Shown here piece after piece: positions 48,481-62,439 of a DNA stretch of 64,000 nt; position 1 is the first letter of the stretch, and every line of letters starts with the position of its first letter. The stretch lies in the NCBI GenBank assembly GCA_020055645.1, contig CM034548.1, positions 34,894,201-34,958,200 of the forward strand. The letters are read 5' to 3'. The stretch is from Tomocerus qinae. Taxonomy: Eukaryota > Arthropoda > Collembola > Entomobryomorpha > Tomoceridae. The notes beneath the pieces are model-generated. The model worked only from the letters and a program-made list of their open reading frames with translations. It was not told where the DNA came from and searched no databases. Made by a program: the position numbers and the translations under genes.

Positions 48481-50559
48481 TGTAGAAAGAGAATAATTGG
48501 CCCGAACTATCAGAGCTACAACAATAGCCAAAATGTAACGGGACACCGAATACAAAACCGGCTTAATTGTCTGTAATCTCGTTCTTCTGCTATCTGTAGA
48601 TATTCATCCTCCACTCCATGTCAGTTACTCTGTCAACTCTGATGGATACCAACTGACTCTTTCTCCCCATTATCGTCAATATTTGTTACGCTCCGTTGTC
48701 TACCAAGAATTCAATAGAATTCAACCACTATAATATACACATTGGCATTCTTTTGAATTCTCATTATTACAATAAATAAACCTGATTGTATCTATATCTC
48801 AGGTATGTATGTAACTACTTTCTATGCCATGAACCTTGTGGCGTTTTGTTGAAATGCGCAAGCGAGTATCTAATGCAAATTACATAAAACAATTAACTCC
48901 ACTACCGGTAAACATTAGCGTACTTTGAAATTAAACTAAATGTTGATGCCTAATCATTTTGAAATTCAGCAGCAGGGCTGGTGGCATAGTAAACTGTATA
49001 TTTCATTGTTTGCCTATTTAAATAATGAATTAATGGCTACTATTGCAGAAAAATTACATTTTGCAATTTTCTGAATTTTTCTGTAATAAATGGGCAACCC
49101 ATCTGTAGACATCAATTTTATAATGCAAGATTCGAACATTAATGCACTTGTTATTGATTACTTCATGTTTTTGTCTACTTAAGTCTTTAATTTGTCATTA
49201 TTTAATTTTTGGACCTATCTAGCTATAATTTACTTGATTTCGATATTTGTTTTGAAACCCTTACCCTGTGGCTGTCTTTCAAGTGTCAAAACTAAACTAT
49301 CGATTTGCAGTCTAATTTGGCTAAGTAGAATTGTAGATTCCCAAAGCATGTAAAATATAAAGTTACGAAAGGGGATTCTGGATAAGTTACGCTATTTTTT
49401 GGGGTTTAGATTCTTTTAAATATATATTGATGATAATTTCTGCTACTTAACTGAAAATGGTCGTTTTACTAAATAAAAAGTTGCCAATACTTTGTTTTTG
49501 CTTCATAAAGCAAGGAGACAAGCTCTGTGACTATTTGGTTTCATGCATTGTATCTTGGCTTTGTTCAATATATATACGAGTTACTGGCATACAGATAGTG
49601 TCGATATTATCCCAGTTACATATTCTTTTGGATGCACAATATTATTTCCAGGTTGATGACCAAGAAGAAACAGGGTAACATGCCAAGTTGGGAATTACAG
49701 TTTTTATAGTAGTAAAAGTTGAACTAGGAGCGACCTAATGTTTGTAGTTTTTAACTCTAAGGTTAGTAAGGCATAACGGATAATGGGAGGGAGTGGGGGA
49801 AGTCCATTGTGCTCAAAGCAATACGATACACACAGGCGATTGTATATAGTGCAACATCCAGTAATACTTTCAATTTTTTGATGGTTACTTCCTCCGTTAT
49901 AACGTTATAAACATTTACATGACTTGTGCAAGTTGTTTTTCAGGCAGTCCAGCAGGCCATATATTATAATCCTTTTTCCTCATGCTCCACTGCTCTGCCT
50001 CTTTAAGAAAAGAAAGCCATTTTACGTGTTCCTCATCATGTTCCAAGTGACAAGCGGAACAAATTGAAAATCATGCCTTCCCTTCCGCCGTAATAAAGTT
50101 TTAAGACTTTCTGACTGTCTTGACAAGGTATCCCTTCTGCATAGCTATGGCTATTCAGTCTGGAGAAAATGACACTCAGTTTATTACCAGCAACCACATA
50201 AATCACTTCATCAAACTTTATTTAGAAACCAGGATTGCATTTCCGGGGTAGAACAATAACTAAAACCCTAGTAATATCACTATTGTCCTTTTCATCAAAG
50301 CTACATTACACGATTTAAACTAAAAACAACTTTTGATTATGTAATAAACATTATTTAGCGCTTTATGGGAACTAAAAATCAAGTTATTTAGTATTTTTTG
50401 AAAGGTCAACAGCTTTAACTCTGGATAAAATTTGAAAAAAATAGTAATAAAAATTTTTGCTTATGCGTGTGTATACAAATTTATGCTTTTAAAAGTTTTT
50501 TAAGTTATTCATTGTGACAGACGACTTTTAGTTGATTTCAATAAATAGTTTACCAATTA
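48481..50559. other. AT-rich spacer, no gene
   Basis: Plus-strand frame 49457-49678 has no motif. A near-isolated CTACAGGGTGTT word at 50,727 resembles the hairpin tips found in the PPIP5K gene but lacks a partner arm. Confidence 0.45.
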
Positions 50560-51300
50560 ACTACTTCTGTATTGGAGGATATGGAATAGTGAATGAGAAT
50601 TTGGAGAAATTCTTGTAGGACAGTTGGAGTTTCCAGGAATGATTGAGTAGTCGCTGTTTCTCTTTCTCCGGTCCGGATCAAGTATTATGATTTGATTTTA
50701 GTTTGCATTGGCTGGTTTAAAAGACTACAGGGTGTTGAACTTTAGTTAAGAGGTGTATTGTAGTAGAGACGGGAATAGTTTAATGTAGGATTTCATTTCC
50801 ATTCAGTAAGGATATGAAAAATGTCAAACGAAAGGAAACTATTGGCAATATCCGGAGTGAAATAGGTTCATTTCCACTTCATTACGGTCATCATGCATTT
50901 TAATTAAAGAGTCTTGTTGAATACACAATGTAAAGCAAAATCGAATGGGAATGAGTGAAGCCTTGTCGACATTAAACGTGAATTAAACGGGGAGGGAGTC
51001 GCAGTCTGTAAATGCTCTGCCAACTCTCGAGTCAGAAAACGAGGAGAGTGAGTTCTAGTTCTGTCTCTGTGTATGGCACATCTGTAACTGTAAGGAAGGA
51101 GATAAACGGATGGGACAGGAAAAAGAGGAAACAGGAGAACAGAAGTCATAGCCAGCTTACTTAGGATACGAGAAGATTTGATTGGATTTTTAGCTTTCTC
51201 TAATGGAAAATGGAATGAAGAGGAGAGGAAGGAATCCAACGACCAGCAAAACGTATGTGGTAGCCCTAAATGGGATTTTGTAGCCAACAGCCGAGAATAA
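50560..51300. other. Long G/A-rich arm with a 127-codon minus-strand frame
   Basis: The plus strand is purine-rich (GAGAGGAAGGAATCCAACGA near 51,220). The minus-strand frame 50904-51287 reads Ser-, Pro- and Leu-rich, as expected of any pyrimidine-rich strand, and has no domain, so I do not call a gene. CTCCGGTCCGGATCAAG near 50,667 echoes CTCTGGTCCGGATGCC near 32,017. Confidence 0.45.
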
Positions 51301-51769
51301 TGACTGCTGTGCTGAAATTGAAGGACTCAGCCTGATAATCCTCAAGATGATGTCCGAAAGTCCTTAGTGACCTACCGATATCGTCTCAACTAGGATTAAT
51401 TTATTTGTCCAGCGCTAAATACATACAAGTCTTACATACCAATTTTTCCTTACTTTACCGCCATTCCTTTTCAGACAAAAAATGTCACTAAAGTAATTCA
51501 GCGTAGCGTTATTGCTGAAATGCATTTACTACATCTATTCATGTGATAGTTAGAACCATTGAGTTGGTAAGTGGGAAAAATTGATATCCCCTATCCGGGG
51601 AAGTCAAAAATAACTAGAGACCAAATTATTAACTTAATAATGCTGAAGAATAAAAATTTTCATGGCATTGAATATCAAACTACATAAATACTGTAGAAAT
51701 GTAGCACTATATTGTAAAGATTAATATTACTCTGAGTATAATCGCTGAATACTGGAGAAAGACACGTAC

Positions 51770-52480
51770 ACACAATGAGAAAGTGACATACGGAGAAAGT
51801 AAATATGCAAGACCTTCACTGAATAGAAATGTGGTGAGGACAAGGAGCGTATTGCTATGAATTCCCCCTCATATTTTTGAATTGCAGTAAAGCGTATTTT
51901 GGAGAAAGTGATGAAAATGGAGAGAGGTGGGTGGAAATGGAAGTTGGGGAGGTGTGTATCTATTTAGTATGTATTATTATTGCTAGGAAAGGAAGATAGG
52001 GATGCAGAATGGGAGAAATAGAATGTCGCATTTGTGTAGTTTGTTTCTGGGTGTGCCGGATGTGTTCCTTAGGGTGATTTCATTGGAAGAGAAAGAAGTG
52101 GAATGATAGGGCTAAGACAGTGTTACAATTTGTAATGGTGGCTTGGGAAACCTTTAGTAGGCAACTGGTGTCAGACCCATTTCTCTAGTGTCTTGTAAAA
52201 CATGAGTGCAAAATGCATGGACAGGAAAGAGTTATCCCCTAGGATCAGCGTTTCTAAGAGACCCTGTGGAATACTCACGCTACGCTACTCACATGCATTA
52301 TGCAGTTAACTATTTCATTTTCTTCCCACGTTTGGTTTCTTCTCTTCCGCAAAGAAGGCAGGAGCCGCATTGCTCCACTATTCTTCTCCAGTCCTCCTTC
52401 CTCCCACTCCCTACACTGTCATCCACTCCAAAATCCATATAACCTCAGCTGACGAATCCATCCTACCTTATCCTTATCAT
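51770..52480. other. Strand-switch block
   Basis: The G-rich left arm at 51,770-52,150 holds three GAGAAAGT words (51,777-51,784; 51,793-51,800; 51,902-51,909) and GGGGAGGTGTGT. The C-rich right arm at 52,370-52,470 has CCTCCTTCCTCCCACTCCCT. The plus-strand frame 52206-52442 follows the right arm. Confidence 0.55.
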
Positions 52481-53105
52481 ATCCAAATGTACGAGAGCAG
52501 CAACAGACGATAAGTACCTAGGAAATATCTGTGGGTGGATGGAATGGCCAAATTCCCCAAACCCCCCATTAGCCATTATTAAGTGAGAAAAAACGTTGAT
52601 TTAACTCAGAAAGGAGGGCTTCATTGTTCTGCTCTGATTTAGAATTCCCTCATGTGCTTTCCCATCTTGAGTGAGTGACTCTGAGAGTTGTGCACCATTT
52701 TCTGTATTACTTGTACCACTTCAAACCCCGAAAAAGATAAGAAAATCCTCCTGTAGACATTTTGATTCAAATATAATATCACAAGGTTTTCTGATTCCAA
52801 AAGACTTTATTTGCCTGTTTGATTTGTTAGATGTACAATGTACACAAAATGAAGGGAAATCCACCCAAGTCTAGTTTCTACCCCTTCCCATTAAGAAAAA
52901 CTGGAAACTACTGAATAATAGAGATGGCCACAAGAGACTTTCTGTCCTCCCTATACTCAGACATTCCTAATGTCTACAAAGATTCTGCAATAATGGCTAC
53001 AAAGTTTACAATTGCTGTTCAACAATTTCCTCCAATCTTTGCAAAAGAAGTAAATGCATCCCTTTCTCTGCATCCAAGGCAACGGGTCTCGATAAACGAC
53101 GATTT

Positions 53106-53790
53106 TTAAAGAAAGCAAAAAAGTAGATAAAAATATGTAGTGACAAACAAATTGGGAAAAGTTGTCGGGCGAAGATGAATAAGCGGGATATTGTATTGCA
53201 ATGGAGTTAGAAGGGTTTGAAGAGTCTCTTCTGGCTGAGAAATATCTATGCGATCGGATAATGGAGTGAATTGAATCATGAATTTTGTGTGAAACAGCTC
53301 GTTGTTGGCAAACGGAGGAATTCCTCCGTGAGCCTTGGCCAGGAAGTCAGTCACTGTCTTCTTTCCACCAACCGTTGAGCCAATGGAAGAGAGCAATAGA
53401 AACTGTCAAGATGGACGAGATGAAGAGATACTTCATGAAGAACACCTTGTTAGGCATTAGACAACTTTCCATTACCAGTCCCTGCCTACTTACACTCGCA
53501 ACTATCTCTTTCCCATTTCCCTTACCACTTGTGTACTGGGCGTCCGCTCCTTGGGGAAATCCCAGCAAACCAATTTACTAGTAGAATTTCTCACAAAACA
53601 TCTTTCCAACTACCTAGATACAAATTCTACTCCATCTACTACTCCTATATACTTTCTATACTCACTGCACTGGGTCGAATTCTTTGCTTCTACTTTCTCT
53701 CCCACTAAAATAACCGACACTCTTCACACACTACAGATTACAGTCCTGATGTTAACCTATTGCTACCATACATCAAAATTTTGACTCCCA
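53106..53790. other. Strand-switch block
   Basis: Minus-strand frames (53106-53396, 53347-53568) and plus-strand frames (53285-53581, 53551-53784) overlap around the core at 53,330-53,440. The right arm is C/T-rich with TACTTTCTCTCCCACT near 53,691. None of the frames has a recognised motif. Confidence 0.5.
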
Positions 53791-54529
53791 ATTTGTAGTA
53801 GGGTAAAGCAGTCAATATTTTATTGGAGAACAAGAGGCTTTATGTCACATTCATACCTAAGCATCCATGATTTTGGAATTTTGTTACTTCCTTGCTGGAA
53901 ACATTTATTAATCAGAATTCACTGAAAGGATTATATATTCCCTTTCTGATTTTACGATGGGGTTCTTATTGTTTGTCATTTCAATTTAGGGTCTTGACAG
54001 ATATATTTAGGGATAAAAAAATATCTAATTATTTGCGATTCTTATAGATAATGAAAAAACCATCCATTTTTGTTATCTTTTTCAAGTTTCACTGTTGTGA
54101 TAAAAATACAATTCGAATTATTTTCAAAATTCGAGGAGAAAAGTGTATTTGTCATGCAACAAATACTAGTATAACACAAAAATCTCATTGTACATGTTTT
54201 TTGTAAAGGTTTACCATGTTAGTTTCTATATTTTTTAGCAAGTAGTCGTATGGTCGATATTCATAGCCATTAAAAAGGTGGATAATTATATACTGCACAT
54301 TAATTTCAGAATAAAGCAACAAATGACAAATGGTAATCGACGCAAAAGTTTGAAACAAACAGATTTCAGCTAACGATAAGTTAGTATGTAATTTTCTGGA
54401 GTTGAGTTTCCTAAATTGTAGAGTTCTCTTATCTTGGCTTTATGCCTATATTAGTAATAATTAAATATTGCATTCATATATAGCACTTGCCTTAGTAAAA
54501 TCAAAAATGAATTGAATTATTTGTAATGC
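53791..54529. other. AT-rich spacer, nothing recognised
   Basis: No open frame, repeat or fold of note is seen. Confidence 0.5.
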
Positions 54530-55400
54530 TGTATAGAAGGGAGGTGTAGAATTAAATTAGAGTGTATATTATATTTAGTTATTAAAAGGGGACAGAAGGA
54601 GTAAAAATAGGATATTTGAACCGAAGAAGAAGGGAAGAATGGTTGTTATTAGGATATCATTTTGTGTGATACGTGGCTATATATTACGTATTATTTTATT
54701 TATAACATTTAGAGGGATATTGGAAGGGAGATTGGAAGTCGTGAGGCAGACAGGGGAGATAGCGATAGAGGGAAAGCATTGATGTAAGGTGACTAAGTCG
54801 GAGGGAAGCAGCCGGTGGAGAGAAAGTCGGAGAGACAGAGAAAAGACGTCAAGTCTTCTGGGGTTTGGTGCGACTATCGAAATTGAATTTGTCTCTTAGC
54901 CTGACACTCTTACAACAAACTCAATTTCGCGATATTTTGATCCCAATCAGGACTCTCTAATTCAGTTCATGTCTAAAGATCATCAATAGCACAATGCACT
55001 ACTTACTCCACTACAATACGCTAGAATCATCCCAACTTGAAAGACGGACAAAGAGACGTGTCTGACTGGACTAAAGCAAACACCATCCACACGCATCCGA
55101 CAGATCATTTTACCCCATTTTATCATGACTCTCTATATTTCTTGACTTATTGATCAACCTAACCTCACTTTTTCTTGGCTACAAACTCGCCTTTCTTCTA
55201 TTTGGCACTAATGTTATCTTTTGTTGCGCACCCCATATCATTACAGACACTAAAACTGACATGTGCCTGTGTCTCTTATATTATGTCACTACAAGATATC
55301 GGAAATAATAATAGATACAATAGTAGCCATGAGTTTTCAGACCAAATTATACAACACTGTTCTAACAATAAAGTAAACAAAATAACCATTAATTATTAAA
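54530..55400. other. Strand-switch block
   Basis: At 54,721-54,780 the plus strand has 26 G and 5 C; at 54,901-54,960 it has 17 C and 6 G. The core at 54,800-54,870 contains AGCCGGTGGAGAGAAAGTCG. The plus-strand frame 55175-55399 in the right arm has no motif. Confidence 0.6.
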
Positions 55401-55839
55401 ATCAATTTGGACAATGTTTATGAATTTTATTTACAAGTTGTAAAAAATCTTCCCATGGCTTTAATAAAAGCCGCTGACTATTTATTTAATTAGTTTGTAT
55501 TTACTTCTATTTAACTTTTAAATTTTGATATTTTAAAAGAATTAACGCTTTTGTCACATTATAGTTGATTCAATTCACAGCTACTCTATGACATATTATC
55601 AAGATGTATGTTACATATTATGATGCCTTTATTCTGACTCACGCGATGTACTTTTCCGAGGATTGTATAAAGTTATGAGGAATAGCCATGAACGTATTAT
55701 GAATCACAAAAACTATTTGCAGGTAAAGAGTCTCATAAGTTTGACCATAATGTGTTTTCTAATTTAAAAGGTTATTTAGTCATACTAAAGGTCCGAAACG
55801 TTTGTTATGTATTTAGTAATAGTTTCAATTTCATCCTGG

Positions 55840-56580
55840 GTTGCTAGAAAAATGAATGTAGCTGGTAATTATTTTTAACAGGCGTTGTATAGTAGGTGTA
55901 TGACATTTTAATTGTGCTGAGCCTACTTAACAGTAATCCAGGACGTGGAGTTCTAAGGGAAAATGTATTTGTGGAGCTAATTACACAAAAGTGAATGGGT
56001 CTTTGGTTGCTGTGACATTGCATAATACTTAAACTTCTTAATGTCAACTGCCAAGCTTATGGGTATTGATAAAGATCTTGAAATATTATGTGTGATGTTT
56101 AAAGACGGGAATGATTCAGTAGGATTGCATCGCATGCTGTAACAATTAGTTACTTAATATTCTACAACGAATGTGATGTACTAAATATAACACGAATACT
56201 TCTTATGCAATAAGAATAATGGAACGTTTTATTTATTCATTGCATCTGACTTAGTGGCTTAGAATAGAATTGTATGTGGCAGTGACATGGACAAGAGAAG
56301 GTGGCATTGTTTCCTGAATGTGAAAGGATAAGGAGGATAAACAGCCCCAACTCACCTGTCAAATTTCCTGATTGCATATTACTGCAGTCACCTGCTCTTT
56401 TGACATGTTCACCTACATTCCTCTTACACAACTTTCAATTCTCTATAATCCCTTGCTGGCTACCAAAGTATTATGCAAATACTTCCTTAAAAACGATAGT
56501 TATTTCATACAATCTGTCGCCACATTGATTTAAATACTTTCTATGACTAACTATCCTGTCTCCCTTAATTTCAACCTTCA
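55840..56580. other. Strand-switch block
   Basis: G-biased left arm (56,225-56,335, GGACAAGAGAAGGTGGCATT) carries minus-strand frame 56237-56431. The C/T-rich right arm (56,345-56,580) carries plus-strand frame 56301-56528. No gene is recognised. Confidence 0.5.
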
Positions 56581-57599
56581 AAATATTAAATATAAGTATG
56601 CAATGCTGCTGCAGAGAAAAACCGCATTTTTGGAAATCATAATTTGTATTCCTATTTTCGCTGCAAGTAAAATTAATACATAAAGTGTTTTGCCATCAAT
56701 CATTTTTTGATGCAAATTGCAATGCAAAAGTTTTCCCAGCGGAAATTCCAAAATGATTGCGTACTACCTTAAGATTGCTATCATTATATGCTTAGGGTTT
56801 ATATTCCTAAGAAATGTTTACTTATGCATTTCCGTCCTGCAACCAAAAAGACACACAAAGAAAGAGTCATTATTTCATTCATTGACAAGCTATTAGTTTC
56901 CTAAACTGTGACAGTCTCAATCTAGCTGCATTTATTCTCCTTTACAGCAAATGTAGTTACAATATAAGTTATTTAGTTCAGCAGTCCCTATAAATGGTCT
57001 CATTAGTTTTCGATTGCTTCGGCATTTAAGTTTCTTCGACGACCATTATACATTTTTAAATGGCACAAAAGTATAACACTACAGATAGCAATATACGTTT
57101 TCTATAAATGTCCAATTTGGCAAACTACGATAGAACTGAATTGACAAACTAAATAGCCCCACCCATATTATTCAAATTGTCTCGGATATCGGTAAGATAC
57201 TACAATATCCAATAGTTATGGAAGTATACCTATATTATATACTAAATAAGCGTCTTCATCAAGCTAGTGAAAAGCAATTTTCTGTCATGCCGCAAACAGT
57301 ATTACTTTCTTTTAGTTTTGTCGCAAATGACATTGCAATTAAGGCATCACTACTGTCTGATGAGATATATATTTTTAAAGCAACCGAAATCTTACAAATT
57401 TGGCAGGTAATTGTTGAAATGTGATGGACAATCTAAAGAGTACGAATTTACTCCTTAACTACGAAATGAGGTGTTGACTGTAGTTCCTAACAAAGAAGTC
57501 TGAATAAAGTAGTATGTGCTTGTCGTATGTTTGTTAAAAAATTTTATTGAAGTAATCGTGAAAATTGATGTTCAAGATATAATAAATGTGTCAATGGTT
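56581..57599. other. AT-rich spacer, nothing recognised
   Basis: Plus-strand frames 57218-57424 and 57516-57707 lack motifs and splice support. Confidence 0.45.
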
Positions 57600-58480
57600 G
57601 TGCAGAAGAAATTCGGGAATAGGAGCAAAACATTTGAATTTGATCCGTTGATAGAGAAATGGGAATTGCATATACTATTAAAAAGGACTAGTTTGGGTAA
57701 TAAATAAGAAATAACGATTTGTTTGAAAGTGGGAGAATCTTATTTGAAAAGATGATGGATGATTATGAGGCGGGAGTAAATAATACATAGAAAGAAGCCA
57801 GAAGTGTATTTATGCATAACCAAAAACGAGGGAAAATGGGAGAGCATAAAGAAATCATAAGCAAAATACGCAGGGACTGTATGAGTTGCATTCTATGCGA
57901 GGCGAGATAGACATTTGCACAAATAGCTGTGCATTTCAATAAGATTTAAAAATGATAAAAATGGTTATGGTATAGTTTACTATTATGTCTGTGCTATTAG
58001 GACCTCACAATTCGACATAAGTAGTGGATGTTATTATGATGGTGTAATATAAAGGCAAATGGTAAAGTGAACTCTACCAGTAAACTGTGTACATTCCATA
58101 CACAGCCAACTTCCACAGTTCTCGCCTGCTCTTCTCCATTTCCTAGACTTCCCATTTCCACTCATACGACCTCCCCAACTCAAATTTCATCCCACAAATT
58201 TTCCTCCCCCAATTTACACCTCGCAAATTTCAATCCTCAACCTAATTTCTACCCTTTACATTTCCCAATTTGAATTTCTATTCAAAACTTTTCCTCTGCG
58301 ACCTCATTTCCCTCAAGTTTTCCCCTCCACCCGATTTCCCTTAAGTTTTCCCCTCAACCAGATTTCCTTCCATTAAAGTTTCCTCCCCACTCGATTTCAT
58401 AAATTTTTAGGAAAATCCTAAATTCTACTCCTCAAGATTTCTTCAAAAATCACTTTTCCACTTTTCACCTCCGAAGATTT
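57600..58480. other. Strand-switch block with strongly C/T-rich right arm
   Basis: At 57,721-57,780 the plus strand has 20 G and 2 C; at 58,141-58,200 it has 24 C and 2 G. The right arm contains the tandem tract listed below. Plus-strand frame 58067-58273 is a consequence of the composition. Confidence 0.6.
58283..58400. repeat. Degenerate pyrimidine-rich tandem repeat, period about 28-30
   Basis: Four units carry the pattern AAGTTTTCCCCTC..CC.GATTTCC (AAAACTTTTCCTCTGCGACC, TCAAGTTTTCCCCTCCACCC, TTAAGTTTTCCCCTCAACCA, AAAGTTTCCTCCCCACTCGA). Related but looser units extend to about 58,170 on the left and 58,470 on the right. Confidence 0.7.
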
Positions 58481-58579
58481 CTTTGAAATTATTCCATATA
58501 TTAGTATAATATACTCCCCAATGAGTATTAATATGGATTTCAAAGAAAATTTGACTCCTGTTACAAAAAATGATTGTCT

Positions 58580-59590
58580 AGTCTCAGGAAATTAATTTTT
58601 GACTAAAATGGTCAAGTATGAAAATGGTGAGAGGTAAGGCAAAGAGAGGGGGGAGATAATCAGGTCTGGGAGGTAAACAAGAGTTGTTGCCGTTTCGCGT
58701 GTGTAGAGTTTTTGTGTATTTTTGAGTGGAAATTCGTCTTGTGAAGATAGCTAGTGGGCTAGTCAAAGTGTTTCTGCCCTCCTGCACACATATGTATTGT
58801 GGAAGCCAAAAAAATCACATTGTTTATTTTTACTTGGCTGATTCTTTTGGCTCTTCACTTACTCTGCGTAGAATCAACGGGAAAGTGATGTCTCTTTTAC
58901 TGTAGTAAGTACACATGCATTCTTAGTCACTCGCCAGCTACTACTGCTACACTCACTTCACCAAATACAAATATAAAACATCTATTAGCACAGCCACACA
59001 CTCGTCCTTGCTCGGCAGGCAGCACATGATGCTCCGTCTGTCTCTAGACTAACTAATATGTAAGTTAACCAACCCATCTCTTTCATACTTACTTACTTGA
59101 TAGACAAGACAAGAGGAGAAACATTATAGTTAGTGCAGGGTAGTACTAGTAGTGAATGAGTCATGACGATAGCTACCTATACAGCTTTATAGTATAGTAA
59201 ATCGTATAAAATACCACACCGTATACTCCGAATAGCAGACGAATCTCTTCTGAGGCAGAATCAGTAAAAAGGTATGCGATCTTGAGTCAGAGTCGATCTC
59301 CCCGACTCGCTCTTCCTCATCTTCTCTTCTTGCGGTGGCTTCACTTCAGTTCACTTGAGACAACGAAGAAAGAAACGGGAGTGTAGCCGGTTCTGTCTGT
59401 GGCTAGCCAACCCGGTAATACTGACTTACTAACTACGTCACCATTACCCACTCACTCACCCATCCACGTCGCCCAAACTATCACATTTCCTACCTTATCC
59501 CTATTCTTAATATGTCTATTTCATCTTTTCACCTCAACCACTAATTCCAATATTAATTCCACATCTCATTCCTGTAAATAATGCACAGGT
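58580..59590. other. Strand-switch block with complex core
   Basis: Left arm 58,610-58,760 is G-rich (GAGAGGGGGGAGATAATCAG) and carries minus-strand frame 58584-58787. The core near 59,285-59,400 holds GAGTCGATCTCCCCGACTCG, an inverted repeat, and AACGGGAGTGTAGCCGG. The right arm 59,400-59,580 is C-rich and carries plus-strand frame 59399-59581. Confidence 0.5.
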
Positions 59591-62439
59591 AAACTCTTCT
59601 GCTTCGTCTCATCGGAATTCTACTTGTTTAGATGCAGTAACTAAAAAGTCGCTTATAAAGTACATAAACGTAACACATAATTGTAAGAACGAACACAATC
59701 GATGATAGTTTTTATGAAAATGTAAACTAATTAAGTGCTTAGTAAATGTTTGTGTAAATGCAGTAAAGTCAGACGTCATAAAGTGTATTTACAAATAGGT
59801 TCTAAGATGCATTTTAAGCTGTCCTTGACTATAAGGCATGCAATGTATTTATATTATAAGGTTTTGGAAGGTCTGTCTAACATTTTGTAAAAAATAGAAT
59901 TGAGACAATTATTTTCTCGACAGTCTGTTAAAAGGGATTTCCATAATGGCTAAGGATAAGAGCCAATGAGAACTTTCGAGAAATGAACGGGAATGTTTTA
60001 GTCACACAAATGAATGTTTTAATTTCCAAGAACATAAAATTTGGGATATTGTGTACTTGATGTATTTCAGTATCATAAATAATATATTTAGACAATAGGA
60101 GCTAAGCGGAATTAGTCATAGATTGCCATTTCATTAGCTAGTTTTTTAATTCTTTCAGTTCATTGAATTTATTTCTATTGCTTGGATAGGAACAACAGCT
60201 ACTACTATTACTAAGGTTTATCACAGCTCATTAATTCTGTTTCTTACGTAATATGTCAACATTTAGGTATAAGGAGTATAATGATGGCGCCCGTCTTGTT
60301 GTTGGCAATGCTTATAATAGAATCTTACATTACAAGAGTGAATACTCTAAGAGCAGCATAAGGGATTTCCCCGTTTGTGGGGTTTATACTAACCAATGTT
60401 AAGTAGGCAATAGGTAATAGGTACCCCGCATATTGTGCATTAAACCTCTGCAGTTAAATATTTTATAGTCCTCGAGTAGCATTACAGGCTGCATGAAGAA
60501 TATTCAACTTTCCTAAGGTGCACTCATATACTACTCAGTTCATGCAGAGGGTAGCAAACTTATATTACCCTACAAAAATATTTCCACTTTAAATATCCAG
60601 TTAGTATTTGTAGTAGTAATAATAAATGTAACAAAGGAAATTTACACATATGCTTTAATTGCAATTAAAAGAGTAACATTTCATAGAAATCCTTAAAACC
60701 TTTGAAATTTTTAAATGTACAAAAATGTAATTAATTTTTCAGTGTTCTATATTATTTAGTATTATGCATATTGGTAGATTTAGCAATTTCAGTTGCCTAT
60801 TTTGATTAAATGTATAACATTTCGATTACATTAATTAAACAACGTCAAAGTATTGCTACGACTTGAAATTTTCTATTTAAAATTTTCTACTCAAATTTTC
60901 CAAAATAATATTTAAAAAATGTGGATTTAGTACATGTTAAGATATTTCAGTGGAGTTATTCATAATATTATTTTATTTAGCAATAGAAAATATTTTAGCA
61001 ATAAAATGTATTTTTTGAGGGTGGCATTACTTTGTTTAGCACCCTGTGCGTTTATATGTTAGATAACTATATAAATACATTTATACTATTAGCCTTGTGT
61101 AGGTATACATACCAGACTGATAGAGATAATAGGATGAAGTTGTAGTTGACTGTTTAATCTACCTACTACTATTTATACTTAATAGTGTTGGTTTTGATAT
61201 TGTTTAAGGAAGGAGTTATATGTACGCAGATAGTTAATATGACATTCTACAAGCTGTTTCATGCAATGGTACACACAGTGGAAGGTATAGTGAGTGTCTG
61301 TATTAGCGTTAGTATGATAAAAATAGATTCGCAAACCTTTCATTTCATGAAGGAGTTAAATCTGTGCTCTAATAGTATCTACTTATTGTTGTCTGAGCTT
61401 AAACGTGAAGTGTGAAACTAGTACTACGCTAAAGTCTCTGCAGAACAGTAAACTACAAATGCAGGTGATTTCCATTCCCATAGTGCAATTAAACTATGCT
61501 CCACAATTCCTAAGTAATACTAATTTATAGAGAAAATTGCAAACCTTGAGAAATTATTCCCAAATTTCTGCATTGTAAAACCCCAAGTGTGTGACATTAG
61601 TGCCTTCAAAGTTTAGCAAGTGGTTATTAGTCGAAAACTATCAGAAGAAAATGCATGAAAAATAAACATACTTCGCTATGTGATAAAACATGAAATAAGG
61701 AAGATATTTAAAAACGCTATGCGATCATGTACTGAGGAAGCAACCGTGAAAGTATTTAGATAACTCAATTCTTACTAGACTTATAATTGGGGAGAAGAAT
61801 TTATTTTAAAAGAAAAATGTGATTTTTGGAAATTAAAGATTTATTGTTGTCAAGGTTGAGTCTTAAAATAATTTAATTTCTTCAGTGTACAGAAAAGGCA
61901 TTTTATCTCACTCCAAAATTGTTATAAATACTCTCCCAAAGAATGTTTTATGAATTGGGGGCAAAAACTCTTGACTATATTTAGAGTGAGCTGTGAATCG
62001 TAGCAAAAAGAATGACTAAGGAATTCATCTCAAATGTCTTCCCAGTTCAGTTTTTGAAGGCGTGACAAATATTTTGGCTGGATTTTTTCGTTTTGGTAAG
62101 CCGTGTAACTCTACTTAGTATAAGTACTTTAACCTTAACCATATTATGAAACGATAAAGTATGTAGAGCTTAAATTAAATAGAATTTAAAATTATTCTAT
62201 TGACGTAAGGAAAGGAGTACGCTAAGAAATGGCATAGCTTTAAAAAGCTGGTACCTAAAATGCATTAACTATTTTTGCATGTTAATACAGATGCTTAAAT
62301 ACATTTTGCAAAAATCATACTCTTTTTTTGTTAGTAAACTTATTATAACTTCCATACTTACTTAAATGTCTCCTAACAATTTTAGTTGAATTATATAAAA
62401 AAATATTTTATTCCATGGCGTTAAAACTATACTTTTCAA
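59591..62439. other. AT-rich spacer, no gene recognised
   Basis: Plus-strand frame 61185-61415 (76 codons) has no motif. No repeats or RNA genes were identified. Confidence 0.5.

Noticed and set aside
50904-51287. 127-codon minus-strand open frame
   Set aside because: Ser/Pro/Leu-rich reading of a pyrimidine-rich strand, with no motif or splice partner.
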